From: Peronospora farinosa
Taxonomy: Eukaryota > Oomycota > Peronosporomycetes > Peronosporales > Peronosporaceae
Length of the DNA stretch: 35,649 nucleotides
NCBI GenBank assembly: GCA_947646735.1
Contig: CANTFK010000309.1
Coordinates: 1-35,649 of the forward strand
Reading direction: 5' to 3'
Shown here piece by piece: positions 27,948 through 35,649 of this stretch (within the stretch, counting starts at the first letter, position 1; each line of letters starts with the position of its first letter). A program made the position numbers and the translations under genes. Under the pieces are notes generated by a model. The model was not told the DNA's origin, searched no databases, and worked only from the letters and a program-made list of their open reading frames with translations.

Positions 27948-29546
27948 ATGGAGGGACGTCACGGGAAATGGGTGAATGTGGATTACACAAATCGAATACT
28001 GGAAGAGTCCATTGCTTTACCTTCTTCGATGCCGCATGAAGCTGAATCTGAGAATCTCGTAGCTTCAGTTAACAGTGACTATTCACGTGGTATACCGTCT
28101 TCTAGTCGTGAACCTCTCGAATCGAATACTATCCAAGTGACGGTAAATGAACCGGTAAAACAAGGGGAAGGAATGAATGCGTACATTTCGTACAAAATCA
28201 GTACAATCACGACACGGGTACAATTTGCAAAAAGTTCGTTTTCCGTCGTGAGACGGTACAGTGATTTTATCTGGATTCATGGACATTTGACGGCGAAATA
28301 TCCGGGAATTGTGGTACCTCCTTTACCGGAAAAATTACTGGTTGGAAGATTTTCACCGGAATTTATTGAAAATCGACGTCGAGCGTTGCAATTATTTCTT
28401 CAACGGTGTTGTGTTCATCCAGAATTGCAACATTGTGAACATTTGACGACGTTTTTAGAAGCAAGTGAAGATCAATTGCAACTATTTCGAAAAGATCCGC
28501 GTCATGCAGCACCTACTGCACAACGGGGTGTTCTTTTTCAATGGCTGGATGATACCGTAAACACGATTTCATCGACTTTACTTGCTTCTAGTACAAATTT
28601 AACCAAGACACCAGCAGATATTGAAGTGGATGAAATGATGGCATACATTGAAGGATTAGAACCTATTATGACAGGATTGCACAAACATGCTCATGGCTTG
28701 ACGAAACGAGCTAGAGAAATTGCTGATGGACTTTTTGAGTTTGGGGTCTCATTTACGTTATTAGGCAAATCGGAAGAAAACGTGTCGTTGCAGGAAGGAT
28801 TGAGTCATATTGGTCAGTGCGCGGACCAGCTCTCCATTTTAGCAGCTGAACATGCTGAGCGGGAGGCACTGCACTTTGAGGAACCAATTTTTGACTATAT
28901 TCGGCTCGTTGGGGCAGTGAAGGCTGCATTACAAAAACGGAACGAAGTGAGATGTGCTTATGGCGCCGCGGTTGCTGATGTTGAAACAAAGGAAGCTGTG
29001 TTGGAAAAAATACGGAAGCAGTCTCGAGGACGTTGTACCGAAGACAAGGTTGCGTTGGCAGAGAGTGAAGTACGCACAGCACAACAGAATATGGAAGATG
29101 CAAAACTTGAGGACGATATTGTCACGGAGCGTGTGCTGCGTGAGGTCGAACGTTTCAAGCGTGAAAAGCTGGCAGATTTCAAGCACATTATTCTGGATTA
29201 CATTCAAATGCAGATTGAGTACAGCAAAAAAGTGGAAAGTGAGTGGCAAAAGGTCATCCCGAAACTTACGATGATCCAAGTCAAGAATGGTGGATCGCCG
29301 TCAACCTCGACGAGCCCAGTTTCCGAAGCCACGACGAACAGCGCTTTCCAGGAACAGGATGAGGCAGGTACTACGTCTCTTGGACCGATGATACAGGAAG
29401 ACTACATTCCGTCGAATGGAGATTTGGCGGACAGCCTTTCGGATCTGACACTAATGGCAAATGACGACGTCGGGGAGGATCATTTCCAGCGCTCACCGTA
29501 CGGTTTCCAATCTATGGAGGACTCGAATTCAGACGTGTCACTTTAA
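27948..29546 (+). CDS. PX-BAR sorting nexin (SNX1/SNX2/Vps5-like)
   Basis: Endosomal membrane-binding and tubulating protein, related to the sorting nexin part of retromer. A single exon gives 532 residues. The PX domain (residues ~60-175) contains RRYSDF (102-107), PPLPEK (124-129) and FIENRRRALQLFLQR, which form the PI3P pocket. The Vps5-type BAR domain (~195-430) is long amphipathic coiled coil (DEMMAYIEGLEPIMTGLHKH, KADFKHIILDYIQMQIEYSK-like end). A disordered acidic tail follows. The N-terminus is short, unlike the long N-terminal region of animal SNX1. The first half uses mainly AT-ending codons and the second half GC-ending. It is convergent with the protease gene, with an 85-bp gap. 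Confidence 0.92.
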   Translation: MEGRHGKWVNVDYTNRILEESIALPSSMPHEAESENLVASVNSDYSRGIPSSSREPLESNTIQVTVNEPVKQGEGMNAYISYKISTITTRVQFAKSSFSVVRRYSDFIWIHGHLTAKYPGIVVPPLPEKLLVGRFSPEFIENRRRALQLFLQRCCVHPELQHCEHLTTFLEASEDQLQLFRKDPRHAAPTAQRGVLFQWLDDTVNTISSTLLASSTNLTKTPADIEVDEMMAYIEGLEPIMTGLHKHAHGLTKRAREIADGLFEFGVSFTLLGKSEENVSLQEGLSHIGQCADQLSILAAEHAEREALHFEEPIFDYIRLVGAVKAALQKRNEVRCAYGAAVADVETKEAVLEKIRKQSRGRCTEDKVALAESEVRTAQQNMEDAKLEDDIVTERVLREVERFKREKLADFKHIILDYIQMQIEYSKKVESEWQKVIPKLTMIQVKNGGSPSTSTSPVSEATTNSAFQEQDEAGTTSLGPMIQEDYIPSNGDLADSLSDLTLMANDDVGEDHFQRSPYGFQSMEDSNSDVSL

Positions 29547-29631
29547 TGGACCATTCACACGTAGGGGTCTTTGTGTTGGCGATTGATTATATATTTTAAT
29601 GTAAGCAAGGCATAAAACTAAATGCTGTTGT

Positions 29632-31146
29632 CTATGTAGTCGTACGTTGAGTGCGTCTAATGTTGCGTCGAGTAAGTGCTGCGGCAATCTGGTCACGGGA
29701 GGGCAATACCCAGCGCGCATAATAGTCTTGGTAGCTCAAGTTTCCAGCGGCTTCCTTGCGATTTTGCATCAATTCCGCTCCATGATATAACGCCATGCCA
29801 GCAATCACGCTTAGAAGGGTGGATAGCACTAGCAATGCAATCTGGTTACCTGAAAGGCCAATCAACTTCATGAGCTGCAGAGGTTCGGAAATGAGTTTCG
29901 ACACAACGCATGCAGGTTCACCACTGGTTGAATTGAAACCAACCGTAAGGTTTACTGGATAGTCTGCGTAAAGGTAGAGATTGCACGGCCCGTATTCACT
30001 GACGTTACTACCGCGAGCTATGCGCATGTAGCCGTCCTCGCCCCACATCGTACCCCACGTATTACGGATTATCCAAAACTGTTCACCAGTGTCACTCTGT
30101 CCAAAGCCCACAACCACTACAGCGTGGTTGACTTCATCTCCATCGCTACGACAGTCTTGAGCGTCGTAAATCCCACCTGCATAATGACGAAACCCGTCTC
30201 CTGTGGCGTCCATGTTGGCCGTGACAGGTCCGAGTGTCACCGCTCGAAGTAGTGCCTGCTCATTCACAGCAACGACCTTGTAATCCGACACATTCTTTTT
30301 CCAGGCCACAGCTACGTCAGTCGTATTCAACGGATGACACTGTGTTTCAGTCTCGTTCGTTGCCATCACGTACGGATACGTATTCTCGCACGAGATTCCG
30401 TGAGGTTTCACAAAGTTCAGATATGCGTACGTGAGGAATGGCATTCCACCTGCGCATCCTTTCGACGAGCTAATCATGTTGTCGTCAAATTTGCTTTGAA
30501 TATGATCCAGTGGTGCCGAGCAGCTCAATACTTGCTCTACACTCAGTACCGATGCCTGTACCTGATGTTCAATAGCAAACCTTGATTCCAGCACGGATAC
30601 ACCCGCAAATGCCCAGCAACTTCCACATGTCCCTTGATTCTTGATGGGTGTCATATATTTCCCTCCATCCTTCGTCGTCCAGTCCCATTCCATTGGAACT
30701 TCACGACTCGTATGCTCATCCTTCTTTTCACGTGATCCAGTCTCCAGATCAAAGCTACTAGTCACCTCTTCTCCTCTCTTCCCTTTTATCAACTGGTTCT
30801 TCTTCTTCCTCTCCTGCTTCCTTCTAAATGATTTCTTGTCCGGTCTCGAGCCCAGAAAAGCTTGATACTGCTCGTCCGTCAAGTCACTCAGCTCATTGTA
30901 GCCCAAAAAGTAGCTTTTCGTGCCTGCTTCATACTCTGCATTGACCTTCTCCACAACTTTTGCAGTATTAGCCAAAGCCTCTGCACGCGTCTTATCGGAG
31001 GCTCTTGTAGGTCCCATTCGTGACCGTCGCTGCGTACGTGTCTGTCTATGATACAGATGCAGCTCATATGCATCGATCCTCTGCTTAAAAGTCGCTGTAG
31101 CGTCATACAGAGCACAAAATACCAGGAAAATGCTCCAAATGAGCAT
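29632..31146 (-). CDS. Papain-family (C1A) cysteine protease with C-terminal transmembrane segment
   Basis: A single exon gives 504 residues. A signal peptide (MLIWSIFLVFCALYDATA) is followed by an I29-like propeptide with YNELSDLTDEQYQAFLGS near residue 83, then a basic linker (~103-125). The catalytic domain starts at VPMEWDWTTKDGG. Catalytic residues are Gln171, Cys177 (NQGTCGSCWAF), His341 (VNHAVVVVGFG) and Asn362 (RNTWG, where most relatives have NSWG). GCAGGMP is the usual disulfide/S2 loop block. After the domain, residues about 434-454 (QIALLVLSTLLSVIAGMALY) form a transmembrane helix and about 50 basic residues follow, so the protease is predicted to be a type I membrane protein of vacuole/lysosome or cell surface rather than a soluble cathepsin. 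Several N-glycosylation sites are present (NTT, NVS, NLT, NST). Confidence 0.93.
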   Translation of the reverse strand: MLIWSIFLVFCALYDATATFKQRIDAYELHLYHRQTRTQRRSRMGPTRASDKTRAEALANTAKVVEKVNAEYEAGTKSYFLGYNELSDLTDEQYQAFLGSRPDKKSFRRKQERKKKNQLIKGKRGEEVTSSFDLETGSREKKDEHTSREVPMEWDWTTKDGGKYMTPIKNQGTCGSCWAFAGVSVLESRFAIEHQVQASVLSVEQVLSCSAPLDHIQSKFDDNMISSSKGCAGGMPFLTYAYLNFVKPHGISCENTYPYVMATNETETQCHPLNTTDVAVAWKKNVSDYKVVAVNEQALLRAVTLGPVTANMDATGDGFRHYAGGIYDAQDCRSDGDEVNHAVVVVGFGQSDTGEQFWIIRNTWGTMWGEDGYMRIARGSNVSEYGPCNLYLYADYPVNLTVGFNSTSGEPACVVSKLISEPLQLMKLIGLSGNQIALLVLSTLLSVIAGMALYHGAELMQNRKEAAGNLSYQDYYARWVLPSRDQIAAALTRRNIRRTQRTTT

Positions 31147-31704
31147 GTTTTGTGGTGCGTTTGACGTTGTTAAAAGCGGGAATGAATGCTACGGAAGAAG
31201 CGAGAAGAGACAAAGCAATCAAGGCACAGTACAAAAGGAGGACTAAGAGCAAGCGAAAGACTGAGTAATAGTGTCAATTCGTCAGGAAGAGATAGCGTGT
31301 CTTGTGCAGGCATTATCGAATGTGATGGAATAATAGTCACTTTTTATAAAGCCATGCAGTCATAATCAAGTCTATTCAAACAAACGATATGCTGCCATCA
31401 TATCGTACACACTTGAACAGAGTCACATGTGAAGGAGATACCATTGCAACAAATTCATTGCTACAAGTCATCACGAAAGTGATGAGGACGTCAATGTGCT
31501 GCTCAATTCAATCATATATATGACAGCTAGTTCCATGTCCTTTCAGCACTTTCCTGGTAGGTCGTCGTATAATCACAAGTACGTAGCACGTTGACCGAGT
31601 CGTACATGTAAGTGCCATGGATAAGTATCCGCTCTTTGGAAGTGTGGTTGGCTCACGTATCATCTCCGTGTGTATAATCTTCCATCTTATGATCGAGGGC
31701 TCCA
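31147..31704. other. 558-bp intergenic region upstream of the protease gene
   Basis: It holds the protease promoter and the 3' UTR of the PDZ protein gene; both genes are on the minus strand. The short minus ORF at 31508-31708 is not supported. A perfect inverted repeat lies at 31384-31406 (listed separately). Confidence 0.5.
31384..31406. repeat. 8-bp perfect inverted repeat with 7-nt loop
   Basis: ACGATATG (31384-31391) pairs with CATATCGT (31399-31406). It lies 238 bp upstream of the protease start codon. It could be a hairpin or a dimeric protein site; chance is also possible. Confidence 0.6.
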
Positions 31705-34700
31705 TCACTTGCCTACAAGTGATCTTCGAAATTCAGCAATGCCATCCTTAAGCTCTTCATCTTCTTCCTCATCGTCGTCGTCTTCATCGTCTGAAGACAA
31801 AGGAAGAAAGCTAGTCGAAGCGGACGTCGATGCAGGTTCGACAATACTACCACGTGTGTCTGGTTGTAGACAATGGAGACGTGATGCCAGAGCGCCATTA
31901 ATTTTTTTGACGGCATCGACTTGATCTCTAGCCTCACTGAGAGAATCTTTCAGCTGATGCACAGTGTGCTGCAGCTTCATATTCTGAGTTGCAAGACGCT
32001 TTGCACCCTTGTCTTTGTCGCCAGTGCCATCGAGTAGACATTTAAGCTCTACCAATTCCTCTTCTTTTTTCTTTGCGTCAGCTTTGACAGAGGCAATTTC
32101 AACCTGGAGACTAGTCCGCTCCGCAAGTTGTGTCTTGAGATCGTCTAGTGATCGATTGTTGTTGGCTCGAACAAGTCTGCGGAGCTCTCGTGATAACTCC
32201 ATCGATTTTGCGCGAAACATGTTACGTTCTGCCACCAAGTTGACGTGCTCGTCCTGAAACTGTGCAATTTGCACCTGTTGATCCTCCACTTGTTGTTGCA
32301 GATCACTTGCACTCACTGTTGCAACAGTGCCAGACCAGGCGTCACGTTTCCAGCCTGACCCTGAAGTTACAAATGCCAACCCTTCTCCATCTAAAAACTG
32401 GTCTTCTGTTTGGACACCTCGATCTCGTATCTCTAATGCTTGCTTAGCTGCTAGTCCAGAAATCTGCTGCAGTTCCTCTCTGCACAATGCATGGCGCCGT
32501 TCACTATCCTCCAGTTTAGTGCGCAAATTTTGTATTTCGAGGGCTTGCAAATCACATTGTCCTGCTAGCTTTTCAAGCTGTCGAATCTTCATTTGTTGAA
32601 ACTCAATGCGGTTGTCCTTCACCTCCAAGGACGCAGTTATCTGTAAGCTTTCTTGCATAGCTGCTTTTAGGCGAACTGACACCACAGCAAGTTTCTCTCG
32701 AAGCATAACAATTTCCTTGTCTTGGGCAGCAAGTCGACCTTCCACGAATGGATCGTCGACAACAATGTCATTAGTACTCACTCTAAACTCATTTTTTCTT
32801 GACACCATGGCTACACGAGATGGCGTTGCTGCAGATGCAGCTAAGTCCGACTCTCGCTCTCTTGTGAGTTGCTGATCTGAATCATCTGGTTCTAAACCAA
32901 CCAGATCGCTGAGCCGCGCACTTGACATGGAGCTTAATGACCCCTCGCTTTGTAAACGCACAGCACAAGTATTCCTAGTCATAGGTGAAGAAGCCATCCC
33001 TGATGATGGAGTTGTCACCGTTGTCGGTGATCCCGCGCTGCTTGCTGTCTCTCCAGTCGCAACAGAATTACTAGCGGGAGATACTGCACCAGAGTTTGAT
33101 TCAACGAATTGAGATACAATCAGCGGTGCTGGTCGTGCTACTGCAGCGACATTTGCAGGGTCCATGAACAGATTCCTCTCATCAACTTGGGCTACTTCTT
33201 CCTGCTCAGGTGTGATCACTCGAGCTCGGAACTTACGAATCAGCAGCGTTAAAATGTCACGATTCTGCCTGTTTTGAGCCACTAAGAAGAAACAGGACAT
33301 AGTTTCGAACTGCGCCTGTCGCTTTTTCAAATCGCATTTATCTCCTTCACGGTTGCCCAAGAAGCCACCAAACTCTTGCACCTTGAGCGTGAATCGAAGC
33401 TGGTTACCAGGATCAAGTAAAACTTGAAGAAATGGGCCGTAGGCGGCCTCCACCACGACCCCTCCATCTTCCTCCGATATTTTGATCATAGTTACTGATT
33501 TCGCCGATATTTTGATCTGAAAGCTATCGTGCTCGTTACTCGCCAAAGTTGCTGAAAACGAGCCCGCGCCAGCCTCTAGAAACACATTCACCGTATTTCC
33601 CACGTCCGGATCCAGCACTAACGGTCGAGGCATTTCTACCACACGTTGTAGTTGTGGAAAGCGCAGTGACTTGCATTGCAGTGACAAAACTGCGCCCACG
33701 TCGTCTACCGAAGGAAAATATGGACATCGTGTTACGCCTTTGATCTGTCTAATATCCATCTCAGGTGGCGTCTTACGAAACCATGTGAGGGCAAACTCGT
33801 TCGCATCCTCATCTAGTACACCAATAAATCGGCCTCCAGTTGTCACGGCCACAATTGGCGTCGAATGTATCACATCAGAATTTGTGTTTGCTGGACTTTT
33901 ACGATGGCGCCCTCCAGCCGATCTATTGTGTGGTTTTAACGCAAGGTCATCCATCAAACTTTTCACCAAGTTTTTGTCTTTTTCGGACCGTGATGCTTTG
34001 TTGCCCATCATGCGAAACAAACTCACTTTCACACCGTCAGTACCCACCTTTCCCAACGAAATGCCAAACTTTCCTCCATTCGACTCTGTTGCTGTTGAAT
34101 GCAACAAAGGCGACATGGGGACGCCATTACCAAGATTTGTCCCGCTTGTTTTCTGATCGAACGACCCCGACCTCGTCATCTGGCTCAGTTTAGCACCCCA
34201 CCCTGCACTATTAGAAGGCGACATTAGTGGTAGCACGGGTGTCAACGATCTACTAGAACATTTTCCGTCCATCGTCTTCTTTTGCTTTTCATATTCCTCC
34301 CTCTTGGTCTGATGGCAACAAAATGTCAAGTTCAATGGATACGTGGCCTCCTGTGCAAGCGCGATGATCTCATTAAACATTATCTTGGTCACATCGACAT
34401 CTTTAATCGCCACTAGCTCATCACCAGGAAATACTCGACCCGAAGCTTCGGCATCTGCCATCGATCCATCAAGTTTCCTCCTAAATCCCTTAACAAAAGC
34501 TCCTGTACCATCATCTCGAGAGTATAAATCCACATACAGTGGCCCTGACGTAGGGTAGACCACGTGAACCTTTTGCAGTGTTCTTCTCGGTGATTTTATA
34601 CCTGCCAAGTTGGCCATTCCGGCCAGCAAACTTTCCCTCATAGCCGTAAACGTTTGAGGTTTAGAACTAATGGGTGCTCTCACTGAAACAGACGGTGGAA

Positions 34701-35130
34701 GCGGCTCCAAGCCCTCCTTTTCATTATGTATCATCAGAGAAGACTCTGAGTGTGCAGGACTGGCCCGAAAGGTCACTGGAATAGCATTATTGTCTGCAAT
34801 AGAAGAGCTTGAAAGCAAATTGTGTCTTCCTAAGTTCCCGTCCGACTGGGTACGTCTTTGGACGTTCCAGAAGCCGTGCAGGACCTCATTTGAATCAGCT
34901 GTTTCTTGGATATTGATTGAAAATGTAATGGGAGCTGCAGCAGCTGACACAGCCTTTGAACGGCCATTTACACCTGAAGAAGCAAGTTTTCGAGGCGATG
35001 AGGCAGATGAATTGAACGATAACTCGACTTCTAGTGGGCTTTTGGACTCAGAAATCATCTCATTAGCTTCCGTTGTGTCTTGCGTATCTAAAGACGCAGA
35101 CTCGTCATCCAAAAGTCCGTCATGAACCAT
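31705..35130 (-). CDS. Large PDZ and coiled-coil protein, 1141 residues
   Basis: Single exon. After a disordered Ser-rich N-terminus, residues ~186-270 look like a PDZ domain (GPLYVDLYSRDDGTGAFVKG, ASGRVFPGDELVAIKDVDV, MFNEIIALAQEATYPLNLTF). Residues ~420-640 resemble an Ig-like repeat followed by a PH-like region: FALTWFRKTPPEMDIRQIKG then FPSVDDVGAVLSLQCKS. This pattern (WFR ... Y/FxPSxDDVG) recalls the repeats of plant AIR9, a microtubule-associated protein; the match is from memory and weak. Residues ~770-1090 are coiled coil (including IEFQQMKIRQLEKLAGQCDL and EIASVKADAKKKEEELVELK), and an Asp/Glu run (SSDDEDDDDEEEDEE) is near the C-terminus. It is probably a cytoskeletal or membrane scaffold (inference). 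Start ATG at 35130 is the first in frame seen. Confidence 0.75.
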   Translation of the reverse strand: MVHDGLLDDESASLDTQDTTEANEMISESKSPLEVELSFNSSASSPRKLASSGVNGRSKAVSAAAAPITFSINIQETADSNEVLHGFWNVQRRTQSDGNLGRHNLLSSSSIADNNAIPVTFRASPAHSESSLMIHNEKEGLEPLPPSVSVRAPISSKPQTFTAMRESLLAGMANLAGIKSPRRTLQKVHVVYPTSGPLYVDLYSRDDGTGAFVKGFRRKLDGSMADAEASGRVFPGDELVAIKDVDVTKIMFNEIIALAQEATYPLNLTFCCHQTKREEYEKQKKTMDGKCSSRSLTPVLPLMSPSNSAGWGAKLSQMTRSGSFDQKTSGTNLGNGVPMSPLLHSTATESNGGKFGISLGKVGTDGVKVSLFRMMGNKASRSEKDKNLVKSLMDDLALKPHNRSAGGRHRKSPANTNSDVIHSTPIVAVTTGGRFIGVLDEDANEFALTWFRKTPPEMDIRQIKGVTRCPYFPSVDDVGAVLSLQCKSLRFPQLQRVVEMPRPLVLDPDVGNTVNVFLEAGAGSFSATLASNEHDSFQIKISAKSVTMIKISEEDGGVVVEAAYGPFLQVLLDPGNQLRFTLKVQEFGGFLGNREGDKCDLKKRQAQFETMSCFFLVAQNRQNRDILTLLIRKFRARVITPEQEEVAQVDERNLFMDPANVAAVARPAPLIVSQFVESNSGAVSPASNSVATGETASSAGSPTTVTTPSSGMASSPMTRNTCAVRLQSEGSLSSMSSARLSDLVGLEPDDSDQQLTRERESDLAASAATPSRVAMVSRKNEFRVSTNDIVVDDPFVEGRLAAQDKEIVMLREKLAVVSVRLKAAMQESLQITASLEVKDNRIEFQQMKIRQLEKLAGQCDLQALEIQNLRTKLEDSERRHALCREELQQISGLAAKQALEIRDRGVQTEDQFLDGEGLAFVTSGSGWKRDAWSGTVATVSASDLQQQVEDQQVQIAQFQDEHVNLVAERNMFRAKSMELSRELRRLVRANNNRSLDDLKTQLAERTSLQVEIASVKADAKKKEEELVELKCLLDGTGDKDKGAKRLATQNMKLQHTVHQLKDSLSEARDQVDAVKKINGALASRLHCLQPDTRGSIVEPASTSASTSFLPLSSDDEDDDDEEEDEELKDGIAEFRRSLVGK

Positions 35131-35649
35131 GAGAAAGAAGGAATTAGATGCTGCACGGGATGTCTGCTCTGGAATCCTAGAAAATCCGCTTTATTTATCA
35201 TTATCCTCTGATATTTAATACTCGAAATATTATGTGCTGAAGGTAATTACAATCCTAGCCTAAATTCAGAAATCAAAAGAAAATCGAAATTTAGGATTTA
35301 GGATAACAGATGGACTCGATTGACGCATCGCTAAACAGACTACTGAATTAGCTTCAAGATCAGTTGCTGAGTAAAAAAAGACGCGGCGCTTGAAAAAAAG
35401 ACGTGAAGAATTGCAGGAATAGGTCAGCGCCATGTAACATTTGAACCATTTAATAAGGAACAATGTGGTGACAGCTTCGGTCGATATTTTCAACGAGATT
35501 TATTCAAAAGCACTAAGAAGCAAAACTAGCACCACCTTCTTCGAAACAATTTTGTAATCCATCACCATGCCGCAATTTTCATTAGCACAGATCACCCTTT
35601 TCACTACCAGACCAAAGCTTCTTCTGCAATGTTTTGCTTAGCACAACTG
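35131..35649. other. 519-bp end of window, no gene found
   Basis: AT-rich sequence upstream of the PDZ protein gene, presumably its promoter. The minus ORF at 35266-35493 has no recognisable features. A neighbouring gene may begin beyond the window. Confidence 0.4.

Noticed and set aside
35266..35493. Minus ORF at the right end of the window
   Set aside because: Hydrophobic/aromatic mix without motif, in AT-rich sequence; it looks like a chance ORF.
1..35649. CRISPR array, bacterial operon, tRNA or rRNA genes
   Set aside because: No regularly spaced repeats, no bacterial-type gene packing, and no cloverleaf or rRNA signature was seen; introns and eukaryotic families show nuclear DNA.

Overview
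The window looks like nuclear DNA of an oomycete, most likely a Peronosporales species (Phytophthora or downy mildew type). The evidence is compact genes with few introns, introns of about 57-98 bp with GT..AG ends, two START-FYVE-like proteins of an oomycete type, and a Ty1/copia element. This assignment is inference from gene content; the species cannot be named from the sequence.

Layout. Positions 85-5810 are one complete Ty1/copia LTR retrotransposon with two identical 376-bp LTRs, a 5-bp target duplication (AATGC) and an initiator-tRNA-Met-type primer site. Its gag-pol reading is broken by one in-frame stop and one frameshift. It sits inside an older locus (1-84 plus 5811-6092) that can be read as protein on either strand. 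After a degenerate stretch (6093-6854) comes a gene-dense region: NDUFS7 of mitochondrial complex I (-), a WDR33/Pfs2 polyadenylation factor with three C-terminal zinc knuckles (-), two tandem START-FYVE-like paralogues (-, -), a CtIP/Sae2 DNA-end resection factor (+), a possible two-exon small gene (-), a class I phosphatidylinositol transfer protein in five exons (-), HID1 (+), an OCRL-type inositol 5-phosphatase (-), a PX-BAR sorting nexin (+), a membrane-anchored papain-type protease (-), and a large PDZ/coiled-coil protein (-).

How the genes relate. Five of the eleven confident genes (both START-FYVE-like proteins, PITP, OCRL, sorting nexin) belong to lipid or phosphoinositide-linked families, and HID1 is a Golgi/vesicle trafficking factor. 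They lie within about 19 kb. This may be chance, but the clustering deserves a synteny test. Divergent pairs (START-FYVE 2/CtIP, PITP/HID1, OCRL/sorting nexin) share short intergenic regions that probably act as bidirectional promoters.

Gene models with introns (NDUFS7, WDR33, PITP, OCRL, small gene) were assembled by eye from reading frame, GT..AG borders and recalled family sequence. No alignment or search was run.
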